Positions 1 through 7,123 of a DNA stretch of 12,146 nt are shown in pieces. The notes beneath the pieces are model-generated. The model saw nothing but the letters and a program-made list of their open reading frames with translations. It was not told the DNA's origin and made no database searches. This DNA comes from Clostridia bacterium. Its GTDB lineage: Bacteria > Bacillota_A > Clostridia > Christensenellales > Borkfalkiaceae. The stretch is taken from assembly GCA_017399665.1 (NCBI GenBank), contig JAFQBR010000246.1:1-12146 (forward strand), read 5' to 3'. Within the stretch, counting starts at the first letter, position 1. Each line of letters starts with the position of its first letter. A program made the position numbers and the translations under genes.

Positions 1-1
1 A

Positions 2-2233
2 GCAACTGCCCCCGAGGCTTACCGCGCGTTAAGCCGTGCGGTTATGGCAGACATTGCCGATAAATGGAACGAAAGCGTTGCATCTAGCAAAAAAAGGGTA
101 GGTTATTTATCTGCAGAATTTTTAATTGGCAGATCAATTTATTCTAATTTATTCAATCTTGGTGTGTTAGATGGCGTAAAGCAAGAGCTTTTATCAAGAA
201 ATATGGATATAGCCATGTTTGAAGAAATAGAAGACGCAGCTCTTGGTAACGGTGGACTTGGTAGACTTGCCGCATGTTATTTAGAGTCAGGCGCAACGGT
301 TGGCGTGCCACTAGACGGCTACGGAATTCGTTATCGCTACGGACTTTTCCGCCAACAGTTTATAGACGGTTTTCAAAAGGAAGTGGCAGACGATTGGTTA
401 AAATCTGGCGACCCTTGGAGTTATAGAAAGGAAGATGAAAGCGTAATAGTTGAATTTGCCGATTATAAGGTAAAAGCTGTTCCTTACGATATGCCTGTTA
501 TTGGTTACGGCGCAAAGGTTATTAACACCTTAAGACTTTGGCAAAGTGAAGAGGCTGAAGCATTCGACTTTGATTTATTTAACGAAATGCGCACGCAGGC
601 GATTGCAAACAAAAAGGTTAGAGCAGAAGAGATTTGTTACGTTCTTTACCCCAACGATTCAACCGAAAAGGGCAGACTTTTACGTTTAAGACAGGAATAT
701 TTCTTTACTTCTGCATCTATGCAAGATATAGTAAGAAAGCAAAAAACAAGCGGTAAAAAGCTAACAAAGCTATACGAAAACTATTCGCTACAATTAAACG
801 ATACGCACCCCGTACTTGCTATTCCCGAGCTTATACGCTTACTTGTTAGAGAGGGTGTTACATTTAATAAAGCGTTTGAAACAGCTAAAAAGACCTTTAA
901 CTTTACAAATCACACCATCATGGGCGAAGCTCTTGAAAAATGGGATTTAAGACGTATTAAAAAGTTACTTCCTACTATCGCGCGTATTTTAATTAAGATG
1001 CAAAAAAAGATAGAAAAGGAAGCTGACCAAAATAAATATTATTTAATAAAAGACAACACCGTTCACATGGCTAACGTTGCAATTTATTGCAGTTCAAAGG
1101 TAAACGGGGTGGCGGCTCTTCACACCGAAATTTTAAAAGCAAACACCTTTAAGGATTGGTACGAGCTTTACCCAGACCGTTTCTTAAACGTTACAAACGG
1201 TATTACGCCAAGACGTTGGCTTGCTCTTTGCAATCCCGAATTATCTTCACTTATTACCGAGTATATTGGCGATGGCTGGCAAGATAATTTAGAAAGATTA
1301 AAAGAGGTAGAAAAATTTGCTTTAGACAAAGAGTTTGCAAGCAAGTTTGCAAATGTAAAGTTAGCAAAAAAAGAACAACTTTCTACCTATATTAAAAATA
1401 GAGAAGGAATTGATATTCCCCCTCATTTTATATTTGATATTCAGGCAAAGCGTCTTCACGAATATAAACGTCAACTACTAAACGCATTTTCAATTTTATA
1501 CTACTATTTTGCAATAAAAGATGGCAAAATGCCCAATTTTAAGCCCATAGCCTTTATTTTTGGGGCTAAGGCAGCGCCAAGCTACTACAACGCAAAAGCC
1601 ATTATCAAATTTATTAACTGTATTGCAGATAAGATAAATAACGACCCCGAAATGCAGGATAAAATGAAGGTTGTTTTCGTTACCGATTATAACGTATCTT
1701 ATGCAGAAAAAATTATGTGTTCAGCCGATATTTCAGAACAAATTTCAATGGCGGGTATGGAAGCAAGCGGTACTGGTAACATGAAATTTATGCTAAACGG
1801 TACTGTGACCTTAGGTACTATGGACGGCGCAAACGTAGAAATTTGTGAAGAAGCTGGCAGAGAAAATCAATATATTTTCGGCGCAACGGTAGAAGAGGTC
1901 GCAAAAGTTAAAAAGAATTACAACCCCTTTGAAATTTATAACGCTAACCCCGAATTAAAGCGCATTGTTGATACCTTAGATGACGGCACGTTTGACGATA
2001 ACGGAAGCGGTATGTTAAAGGAATTAAAGGCTTCTTTATTTGGCGGTTGGAGTGCAGACCACTACCTTGTTCTTTACGACTTTGCAGATTATATCAAGGT
2101 AAAAACTCAGCTAATAAACGATTACGGTACGGAAGAGTTTGTTCGTAAGGGCATAATTAATACTGCAAATGCTGGTAAGTTCTCTTCAGATAGATCAATT
2201 AAGGATTACGCTGAAAACATTTGGAAAATTTAA
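2..2233 (+). CDS. glgP: Glycogen/maltodextrin phosphorylase (GT35), 5'-truncated by window edge
   Basis: Cytoplasmic PLP-dependent enzyme that phosphorolyses alpha-1,4-glucan ends to glucose 1-phosphate. The frame is open to the left edge. The 14 codons before the first visible Met (base 44) encode ATPEAYRALSRAV, which matches the conserved N-terminal helix of this family, so the true start lies upstream and the Met at 44 is internal. Numbering from that Met, visible landmarks are GYLSAEFLIGR near residue 20, the EDAALGNGGLGRLA glycine-rich segment, PLDGYGIRYRYG, NDTHP at 252-256, TNHT around His290, and the PLP signature EASGTGNMK with Schiff-base Lys581. The C-terminal domain is complete and ends in a normal stop. 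Only a short N-terminal piece is missing and no active-site segment is lost. Substrate preference (stored glycogen versus imported maltodextrin) cannot be read from sequence. The neighbouring importer and amylases favour maltodextrin use, so malP would be an equally fair name. Confidence 0.96.
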   Translation, partial: ATAPEAYRALSRAVMADIADKWNESVASSKKRVGYLSAEFLIGRSIYSNLFNLGVLDGVKQELLSRNMDIAMFEEIEDAALGNGGLGRLAACYLESGATVGVPLDGYGIRYRYGLFRQQFIDGFQKEVADDWLKSGDPWSYRKEDESVIVEFADYKVKAVPYDMPVIGYGAKVINTLRLWQSEEAEAFDFDLFNEMRTQAIANKKVRAEEICYVLYPNDSTEKGRLLRLRQEYFFTSASMQDIVRKQKTSGKKLTKLYENYSLQLNDTHPVLAIPELIRLLVREGVTFNKAFETAKKTFNFTNHTIMGEALEKWDLRRIKKLLPTIARILIKMQKKIEKEADQNKYYLIKDNTVHMANVAIYCSSKVNGVAALHTEILKANTFKDWYELYPDRFLNVTNGITPRRWLALCNPELSSLITEYIGDGWQDNLERLKEVEKFALDKEFASKFANVKLAKKEQLSTYIKNREGIDIPPHFIFDIQAKRLHEYKRQLLNAFSILYYYFAIKDGKMPNFKPIAFIFGAKAAPSYYNAKAIIKFINCIADKINNDPEMQDKMKVVFVTDYNVSYAEKIMCSADISEQISMAGMEASGTGNMKFMLNGTVTLGTMDGANVEICEEAGRENQYIFGATVEEVAKVKKNYNPFEIYNANPELKRIVDTLDDGTFDDNGSGMLKELKASLFGGWSADHYLVLYDFADYIKVKTQLINDYGTEEFVRKGIINTANAGKFSSDRSIKDYAENIWKI

Positions 2234-2259
2234 TTCGAAAAAATTTCGAAAATTTTTTT
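2234..2259 (+). terminator. Weak A/T-only intrinsic terminator after the phosphorylase gene
   Basis: The sequence directly after the phosphorylase stop can fold either as TTCGAAA/TTTCGAA (2234-2240 with 2244-2250) or as a 9-bp A/T stem (2238-2246 with 2250-2258), ending in seven Ts (2253-2259). The stem is low in GC, so termination is likely partial. The position between a stop codon and a strong promoter supports the call. Confidence 0.45.
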
Positions 2260-2268
2260 ACAAGAGTA

Positions 2269-2296
2269 TTGACAAATCGTAAAACTGTGTTATACT
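2269..2296 (+). promoter_or_regulatory. Strong sigma-A-type promoter with extended -10
   Basis: A perfect TTGACA -35 box (2269-2274), a 16-bp spacer and TATACT -10 box (2291-2296) are preceded by TG at 2288-2289, giving an extended -10. Transcription should start near 2303 and leave a leader of about 250 nt before the lipoprotein gene at 2553. This is the best promoter in the window. It fits the biased, high-expression-like codon use of the downstream gene (Thr mostly ACA, Ala mostly GCT or GCA, Asn mostly AAC). Confidence 0.85.
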
Positions 2297-2343
2297 AATA
2301 TCGCGTGGACATTCTACGATTTTTGTCGTGGGATATTAAAAAA

Positions 2344-2465
2344 AGTATACTTTTTTTAAGCAAAAAAAAGGCGCAAAAAAAAAACACAAAAGGTCATCTT
2401 TTGTGTTAAAAAGTCGCATTATTTGCGATTTATTCCATTGTTAAAATTAGTATACTTTTGTTAAG
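2344..2465 (+). repeat. 17-bp near-identical direct repeat pair, 105 bp apart
   Basis: AGTATACTTTTTTTAAG at 2344-2360 recurs as AGTATACTTTTGTTAAG at 2449-2465 with one mismatch. Each copy contains the palindromic core AGTATACT. The start-to-start distance is 105 bp, close to ten helical turns. They could be paired operator sites or repeated RNA structural elements; the sequence alone does not decide. Confidence 0.6.
2375..2407 (-). terminator. Minus-strand-oriented terminator-like hairpin
   Basis: A perfect 10-bp inverted repeat (2383-2392 and 2398-2407, loop GTCAT) is preceded on the + strand by ten As (2375-2384, the last two inside the stem). Read on the minus strand this is a stem followed by a T-run, the standard intrinsic terminator layout. 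On the + strand there is no T-tract after the stem. No minus-strand gene is visible for it to end, so function is uncertain. Confidence 0.35.
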
Positions 2466-2552
2466 TGTACGCATAATAACATTTAGAATTTAAAAATTTG
2501 AAACCAATTAACCGCACAAAGCGGAAAAAATATTAGGTTTGGAGGCAAAAAA

Positions 2553-4253
2553 ATGAAAAAATTACTCTCAATTTTACTAGTAGTAGTTCTTTCTATGGCT
2601 GCTTTTATTGGTTGTAACAACGTTACAGACGATAAAAACGTAGAAATTACTCTTAGTGAAACAGCAATTACTCTTGCTATTGGCGATCAACACGCTTTAA
2701 CAGCAACAGTTACAGGTAGTGAAGAAAGCGTTACATGGGCTTCTTCTAACGCTGCAGTTGTTAAAGTAAACAAATTCGGTCAATTACAAGTTTTAGGCTT
2801 AGGTACTGCAGATGTCACAGCATCTATCGGTAGCGTATCAGCTAAGTGTGTTGTAACAGTTAACCCTGTTTTAACAGCTGACGTAAGCGCTATCACTTTA
2901 GTTGCTCCTGTTACAGGCGTTGAGCTTGGTGCAGACCTAATCAGCAAAAAGGTATCTTTCACAGCTAACCCTGAACTAGGCGCTGGCGAAGAACTTACAA
3001 TCGTTTCTTCAAACGACGAAGTCGCTGCATACGAAGAAGTAGAAGTTGCTGAAGGCGAAACAGAAATGAGAATCGTTGCTAAGGCTGTCGGTTCAGCAGT
3101 TATCACAGCAACAGCTCCTAACGGCGCTAAAGCAGAAGTTGCAGTTACAGTTGAAGGTCTTAACGCTAACCCCACAGCTTTAACATTCGAAATCACAACA
3201 GCTGTAGAAGTTCCCGCATGGTGTGGCGTATTCCTAGCTGGTACATTATCAGCATGGGGTCCTGCTGACGGTTACGAACTTACAAGAATTGATAACACAA
3301 CATTCAAGGGCACATTCACATTTGACTTTGCTGATGCAGACAAATTTGCAAACGGTGACCTTGCTCGTAACGCTGAATACAAATTCATCCTTGCTTCAAA
3401 GGCTGATAACGGCGACGGTACTTATACTTACGGTGCAGACACAGGTTGGGAACAAGTTAACGGTAGCAACGTAGATAACAGAAAGATTTTCGTTAACAAC
3501 GACGAAACAGTTAAGGTTGACGGCGTTATCTTCCAAAGCGTTCCTGCTAACCCTGAAAAACCTGAAATTACAAACACTATCAACCTAACAGTTGTATTCA
3601 CAGCTCCTGTTGAACACGACGTATACCTAATTGGACCTTTCTGCAATTGGGAAAAATCAGAAGACGCTAAGTTTGCTACAAGCGATAACTTAACGTTCAC
3701 TCTAACTGTAACATACGTATCAAAGGGCGAAGAATTCGAATGCAAGCTTAATAAGGGTGATTGGGATTGGAACTACGGTTCATCTGACGGTATCACTTGG
3801 ACAGCAAGTGGCGACAACTACAAACTTCCCTTAACAGGCGACGTTTCAGCTGAAAACACCAGAACAGTTAACGCTACATGGAATATCAACAACGGTAGTG
3901 CAGATGCAGTTGAGTACGTTAACAGTATCACAATCAATTTAACTTTAGAAAGTGAAGAAGCTAAAGCAGCAACAACTTTTGTTTTAGCAGGCGAACAGGT
4001 TGGTTGGGTTCCTGATAGCACAGATTACGCTTTTGAAAAAGTAGATGATACTCATTACACAATTTCTTTCTCATACACTGGTAAAGAAACTAATTTTGTT
4101 TGCAAGGTTACTAATGGCTCATGGGATGTTTGCTGGAGTTCTGACGACAACGGTGCAACATGGAGTACATCAGTTGCTGGTAATGCATCAGTTGCTTTAG
4201 AAGGCGAAGTTGATGGAACAACAAGAACTATCGTTTGGAATTGGACTATCTAA
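2553..4253 (+). CDS. Surface lipoprotein with two Ig-like domains and three starch-binding-like modules
   Basis: The 566-residue protein begins with a lipoprotein signal peptide (basic start, hydrophobic stretch, lipobox FIGC, acylated Cys21), so it should be anchored outside the membrane. Residues 30-103 form a Big_2-type Ig-like domain (LSETAITLAIGDQ, VTWASSN, GLGTADVTA pattern). Residues 106-201 look like a second, more diverged one. Three beta-sandwich modules follow at about 208-327, 343-446 and 457-566. All share a start of hydrophobic strand, V-F/Y-L-x-G, then Trp (Trp235, Trp366, Trp485). Modules II and III are closest to each other (Trp404/406 and Trp524/528; ITWT and ATWS segments). 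The pattern resembles CBM20/CBM48 or SusE/F-type glucan-binding folds. No catalytic motif is present. With pullulanase next door, starch or glycogen capture is the likely role (inference). GGAGG lies 7 nt before the ATG. Confidence 0.8.
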   Translation: MKKLLSILLVVVLSMAAFIGCNNVTDDKNVEITLSETAITLAIGDQHALTATVTGSEESVTWASSNAAVVKVNKFGQLQVLGLGTADVTASIGSVSAKCVVTVNPVLTADVSAITLVAPVTGVELGADLISKKVSFTANPELGAGEELTIVSSNDEVAAYEEVEVAEGETEMRIVAKAVGSAVITATAPNGAKAEVAVTVEGLNANPTALTFEITTAVEVPAWCGVFLAGTLSAWGPADGYELTRIDNTTFKGTFTFDFADADKFANGDLARNAEYKFILASKADNGDGTYTYGADTGWEQVNGSNVDNRKIFVNNDETVKVDGVIFQSVPANPEKPEITNTINLTVVFTAPVEHDVYLIGPFCNWEKSEDAKFATSDNLTFTLTVTYVSKGEEFECKLNKGDWDWNYGSSDGITWTASGDNYKLPLTGDVSAENTRTVNATWNINNGSADAVEYVNSITINLTLESEEAKAATTFVLAGEQVGWVPDSTDYAFEKVDDTHYTISFSYTGKETNFVCKVTNGSWDVCWSSDDNGATWSTSVAGNASVALEGEVDGTTRTIVWNWTI

Positions 4254-4270
4254 TAACTAATAAAACACAG

Positions 4271-4313
4271 TCGGGGGGAGGGGAAACCCTCTCTCCCGAT
4301 AATTCCATTTTTT
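4271..4313 (+). terminator. GC-rich hairpin terminator/attenuator after the lipoprotein gene
   Basis: TCGGG (4271-4275) pairs with CCCGA (4295-4299). The intervening G-rich and CCCTCTCT segments extend the stem with G-U pairs and one mismatch around a GAAA-like loop (4283-4286). Six Ts follow at 4308-4313, eight bases after the stem, which is further than usual, so termination may be incomplete. It separates the lipoprotein transcript from the pulA unit. Confidence 0.65.
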
Positions 4314-4335
4314 AACTAAAAGAACTAGCAAAATC

Positions 4336-4367
4336 ACGTTAACGTCCAAAAAGACAAAAACTATACT
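4336..4367 (+). promoter_or_regulatory. Candidate pulA promoter with palindromic operator over the -35 box
   Basis: TTAACG (4339-4344, 4 of 6 to TTGACA), a 17-bp spacer and TATACT (4362-4367) make a plausible sigma-A promoter 35 bp before the pulA ATG. A perfect 10-bp palindrome, ACGTTAACGT (4336-4345), covers the -35 box, the usual place for a repressor site. LacI-family regulators often control maltodextrin genes, but the centre here is TTAA-like rather than the common CG-centred LacI-type site, so the binder is unknown. Confidence 0.55.
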
Positions 4368-4402
4368 TATTCATTGAGATAAACAAAGTAAAGGAGAAAT
4401 GT

Positions 4403-7093
4403 ATGGGTAAAAGAATTAAACTTGCTTTACTTTTAGTAGCAATTTTCTCTATCTCACTTTTAGGCGCGTTTAAAGCTACTCCGGTAGTTCGCGCATCAGA
4501 CACAGTAAATCTTACCTTCCACTATCACAGATACGCAGAAGATTATTCTTCTTGGGATATTTGGGTTTGGGAAGACGGTAAGGACGGCGCAGGTCTTGCA
4601 TTTTCATCATCAGATGATTTTGGTAAAATTGCAACGATAGAAGTACCTGCAAATTCAAAGATAGGCTTTATTGTTCGCAAAGGCAATTGGGCAGAAAAGG
4701 ATATTTCAGCAGACAGATTTATTCAAATAGGCAACACAGATAAAGAAGTATGGCTTATTCAAGGGGACGCAGTAATTTATACTGCATTAAAAGACGCCGA
4801 TATTAGCCCTAAATTCCTATCTGCATCATTTAAGAACGCAACTACGGTTACGGCAAAGGTCACCGCGCCCGTTACCGCAGAAAATAATACATTCACTCTT
4901 ATTTCAGGTGAAGAAGAAATTCCTGTAACCAACGCAACAAAGGTAGGTACAAGCACCGTTACCTTAAATATGGCAAACAGCGTTGAATACACAAGAACGT
5001 ATACCGTTCATTCAGAATATTACGGTGACTGTTTAGTTTCTATGGAAAATTTATTCTCAACCAAGGATTTTGAAGAAGTCTACGCGTATGAAGGCGAATT
5101 AGGCTCGTTATATACAGCGCAAAGCACAACTTTCCGTGTTTGGTCACCTTTTGCAGATGAGGTTTCGGTTAACCTTTATGCAACAGGTAGCGATGAAGAA
5201 GCTGGAGCAGCTAACTTAGGCGTTCACGCTATGACCAAAGGCGAAAAGGGTGTTTGGGAAGTTACTGTTAACCAAAACTTACTAAACGTTTATTACACCT
5301 ATTCAGTAAAGGTTAACGGAATGGTTAACGAAACTGTTGATATTTACGCAAAGGCAGTAGGTGTTAACGGCAAGCGCGGTATGGTAGTAAATCTTGATGC
5401 AACCGATCCTGAAGGTTGGGCAAACGATAAATTTATTGAACGCGCTCCAATAGACAGTATTATTTACGAAGCGCACGTTCGCGACCTTACTATTGATCCT
5501 TCAAGCGGTGTAAGCGAAGCAAACAGAGGTAAGTTCTTAGGTCTTACCGAAAGAGGCACTAAAAACTCTCACGGCTATTCAACCGCTTTAGACCATTTAA
5601 TTGAATTAGGAATAACAGAAATTCATATTCTTCCTATGTTCGACTATTCTTCAGTTGATGAAAGCAATCCCGCTCCTCAATTCAACTGGGGCTATGATCC
5701 TTTAAACTATAACGTTCCCGAAGGTAGCTATTCAACAAATCTCTACGACGGAAACGTTCGTATTACAGAGCTTAAGCAAATGGTAATGGCTCTTCATAAC
5801 GCAGGTATTCGCGTGGTTATGGACGTAGTTTACAACCATACGTCAAAGAGTGCAGACAGTAGCTTTAACTTAACAGTTCCCGGTTATTATTACCGCATGG
5901 CAAACGGCTCTTTCCTAAACGGTAGCGGTTGCGGTAACGAAACTGCAAGCGAACGCGCTATGTACCGTAAATTTATGATAGATTCTGTTAAATATTGGGT
6001 TGAAGAATACCATATCGACGGTTTCAGATTTGACCTTATGGGACTTCACGATATAGAAACAATGAATCTTATTTCTGCAGAGCTTAACAAAATCAACCCC
6101 AGCGTTTTATTATACGGCGAAGGTTGGAATGCAGGAACTTCAGGTCTTGCTGACTCAAAGGCTGCATTAAAGAAAAACGCATCAAAGCTAAGCGGTATTG
6201 CAGTATTCTCTGACGATATGAGAGATGCAATTAAGGGTAGCGTATTCACAGCGACCGATAAAGGCTTCGTATCTGGCAAGAGCGGTAGCGAAAAAGGCGT
6301 TATGTTTGGTGTTTACGGCTCTACAAAGACTATTGGCGGTAGCGTAGCTTGGGCAAACGCACCCACAAAAACAATCACTTATTCAAGCGCTCACGATAAC
6401 TTAACTTTATTCGATAAAATTGCTTCATCTTCAAGCGCAAGTTTTTCAGATAGAGTAAAGATGAATAGATTATCTGCTGCAATAGTTTATACTTCGCAGG
6501 GTATACCTTTCATTCATGCAGGCGAAGAGCTTTTAAGAAGTAAGGTTAAAGAAGACGGCACTTTTGATGAAAACAGCTATAAGTCTTCAGATGCAGTTAA
6601 CTCAATTAAATGGGATACAAAAAACAACGGCGATTATTTAACCACAATGAACTATTACAAGGGTTTAATCGCATTACGCAAAGCCTTCCCCGAATTTAGA
6701 TATGATACAAAAGAAGAATGTAATTTCAATATTTGGGAAATGCAAGCAGCTAACGGTATAGTTTCTTACTATATTGAAAGCGTTGGTAGAGATATCGTAG
6801 TTATTTACAACTCTAACACAACTGCAAAAACTATCGATTTAGGTGTTGATACAACTTATGAAATTTACGTAGAAGGTAGCCTTGCAAGCGCTACACCTAT
6901 AAATGAATTTGTTGGTCAAAATTACGAAATTGCACCTATTTCTGCAACCGTACTTGTAAGAAATACAGCTACCACACAACCTAATCCCCCTGTTGAAGAG
7001 GATGACGGATGTAAGAGTAGCGTAAGCTCAACTGTTGCTTCAATGGCATTACTTGGCGCAGCTGCAGTTGTTATTAAAAGAAAGAAAAAATAA
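4403..7093 (+). CDS. pulA: Cell-surface type I pullulanase (CBM41, CBM48, GH13_14)
   Basis: Secreted debranching enzyme that hydrolyses alpha-1,6 bonds in pullulan, starch and glycogen. A signal peptide precedes a likely cleavage after Ala31 (VRA/SD). Residues 34-128 form a CBM41 (HYHRYAEDYSSWDIWVW). A pullulanase-specific N2-like region covers about 134-225. The YAYEGELG linker at 227-234 leads into a CBM48 around FRVWSP (244-249). The GH13 barrel starts near 351 (IYEAHVRD). The type I signature NWGYDP is at 428-433, region I DVVYNHT at 474-480, the nucleophile Asp544 in DGFRFDL, the acid/base Glu573 in YGEGWN, and Asp665 in SSAHDN. All three catalytic residues are present. The tail has a Pro/acidic linker, Gly869-Cys870 followed by KSSVSS, a hydrophobic segment and IKRKKK, which suggests surface anchoring or sorting. 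AAGGAG (4391-4396) lies 6 nt before the ATG. It is followed after 30 nt by the binding-protein gene, probably in one operon. Confidence 0.96.
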   Translation: MGKRIKLALLLVAIFSISLLGAFKATPVVRASDTVNLTFHYHRYAEDYSSWDIWVWEDGKDGAGLAFSSSDDFGKIATIEVPANSKIGFIVRKGNWAEKDISADRFIQIGNTDKEVWLIQGDAVIYTALKDADISPKFLSASFKNATTVTAKVTAPVTAENNTFTLISGEEEIPVTNATKVGTSTVTLNMANSVEYTRTYTVHSEYYGDCLVSMENLFSTKDFEEVYAYEGELGSLYTAQSTTFRVWSPFADEVSVNLYATGSDEEAGAANLGVHAMTKGEKGVWEVTVNQNLLNVYYTYSVKVNGMVNETVDIYAKAVGVNGKRGMVVNLDATDPEGWANDKFIERAPIDSIIYEAHVRDLTIDPSSGVSEANRGKFLGLTERGTKNSHGYSTALDHLIELGITEIHILPMFDYSSVDESNPAPQFNWGYDPLNYNVPEGSYSTNLYDGNVRITELKQMVMALHNAGIRVVMDVVYNHTSKSADSSFNLTVPGYYYRMANGSFLNGSGCGNETASERAMYRKFMIDSVKYWVEEYHIDGFRFDLMGLHDIETMNLISAELNKINPSVLLYGEGWNAGTSGLADSKAALKKNASKLSGIAVFSDDMRDAIKGSVFTATDKGFVSGKSGSEKGVMFGVYGSTKTIGGSVAWANAPTKTITYSSAHDNLTLFDKIASSSSASFSDRVKMNRLSAAIVYTSQGIPFIHAGEELLRSKVKEDGTFDENSYKSSDAVNSIKWDTKNNGDYLTTMNYYKGLIALRKAFPEFRYDTKEECNFNIWEMQAANGIVSYYIESVGRDIVVIYNSNTTAKTIDLGVDTTYEIYVEGSLASATPINEFVGQNYEIAPISATVLVRNTATTQPNPPVEEDDGCKSSVSSTVASMALLGAAAVVIKRKKK

Positions 7094-7123
7094 AAATAAC
7101 AGTAATATAAGGAGAAAAATGTT

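Larger units (their letters stand above)
2297..2552 (+). other. Structured AT-rich 5' leader of the surface lipoprotein gene
   Basis: No coding frame is convincing here. Visible structures, in order: CTACGA/TCGTGG hairpin (2314-2319 with 2326-2331, one G-U pair), flanked by AATATC and GATATT; a perfect 24-bp A/T-rich palindrome centred on GTATAC (2336-2359); a perfect 10-bp stem with 5-nt loop (2383-2392 with 2398-2407); TCGCA/TGCGA (2413-2417 with 2423-2427); an 8-bp stem GTATACTT/AAGTGTAC (2450-2457 with 2463-2470); and AAACCAAT pairing with ATTAGGTTT (2501-2508 with 2532-2540, one bulged A) enclosing a CCGC/GCGG hairpin. The last ends directly against the GGAGG ribosome binding site (2541-2545). 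I do not recognise a known riboswitch class. The region could be an untranslated regulatory leader, a stabilising leader, or a set of operators. Confidence 0.6.

Noticed and set aside
44..46. ATG at 44 as the start of the phosphorylase gene
   Set aside because: The frame is open to the left edge and the upstream codons encode conserved family sequence, so this Met is internal.
2501..2552. Known riboswitch close to the lipoprotein start
   Set aside because: The stem next to the ribosome binding site looks switch-like, but I could not match conserved core bases of any class I know; kept only as a structured leader.
2780..3196. Opposite-strand open frame inside the lipoprotein gene
   Set aside because: Low-complexity Ala/Ser/Thr/Val product with no ribosome binding site or domain; an effect of the codon bias of the real gene. 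The same applies to 3428-3745, 3818-4021, 4777-4992, 6046-6279, 7783-8043 and the other opposite-strand frames.
3289..3474. Second + strand frame inside the lipoprotein gene
   Set aside because: Thr/Leu-rich out-of-frame product, no ribosome binding site; shadow of the real frame.
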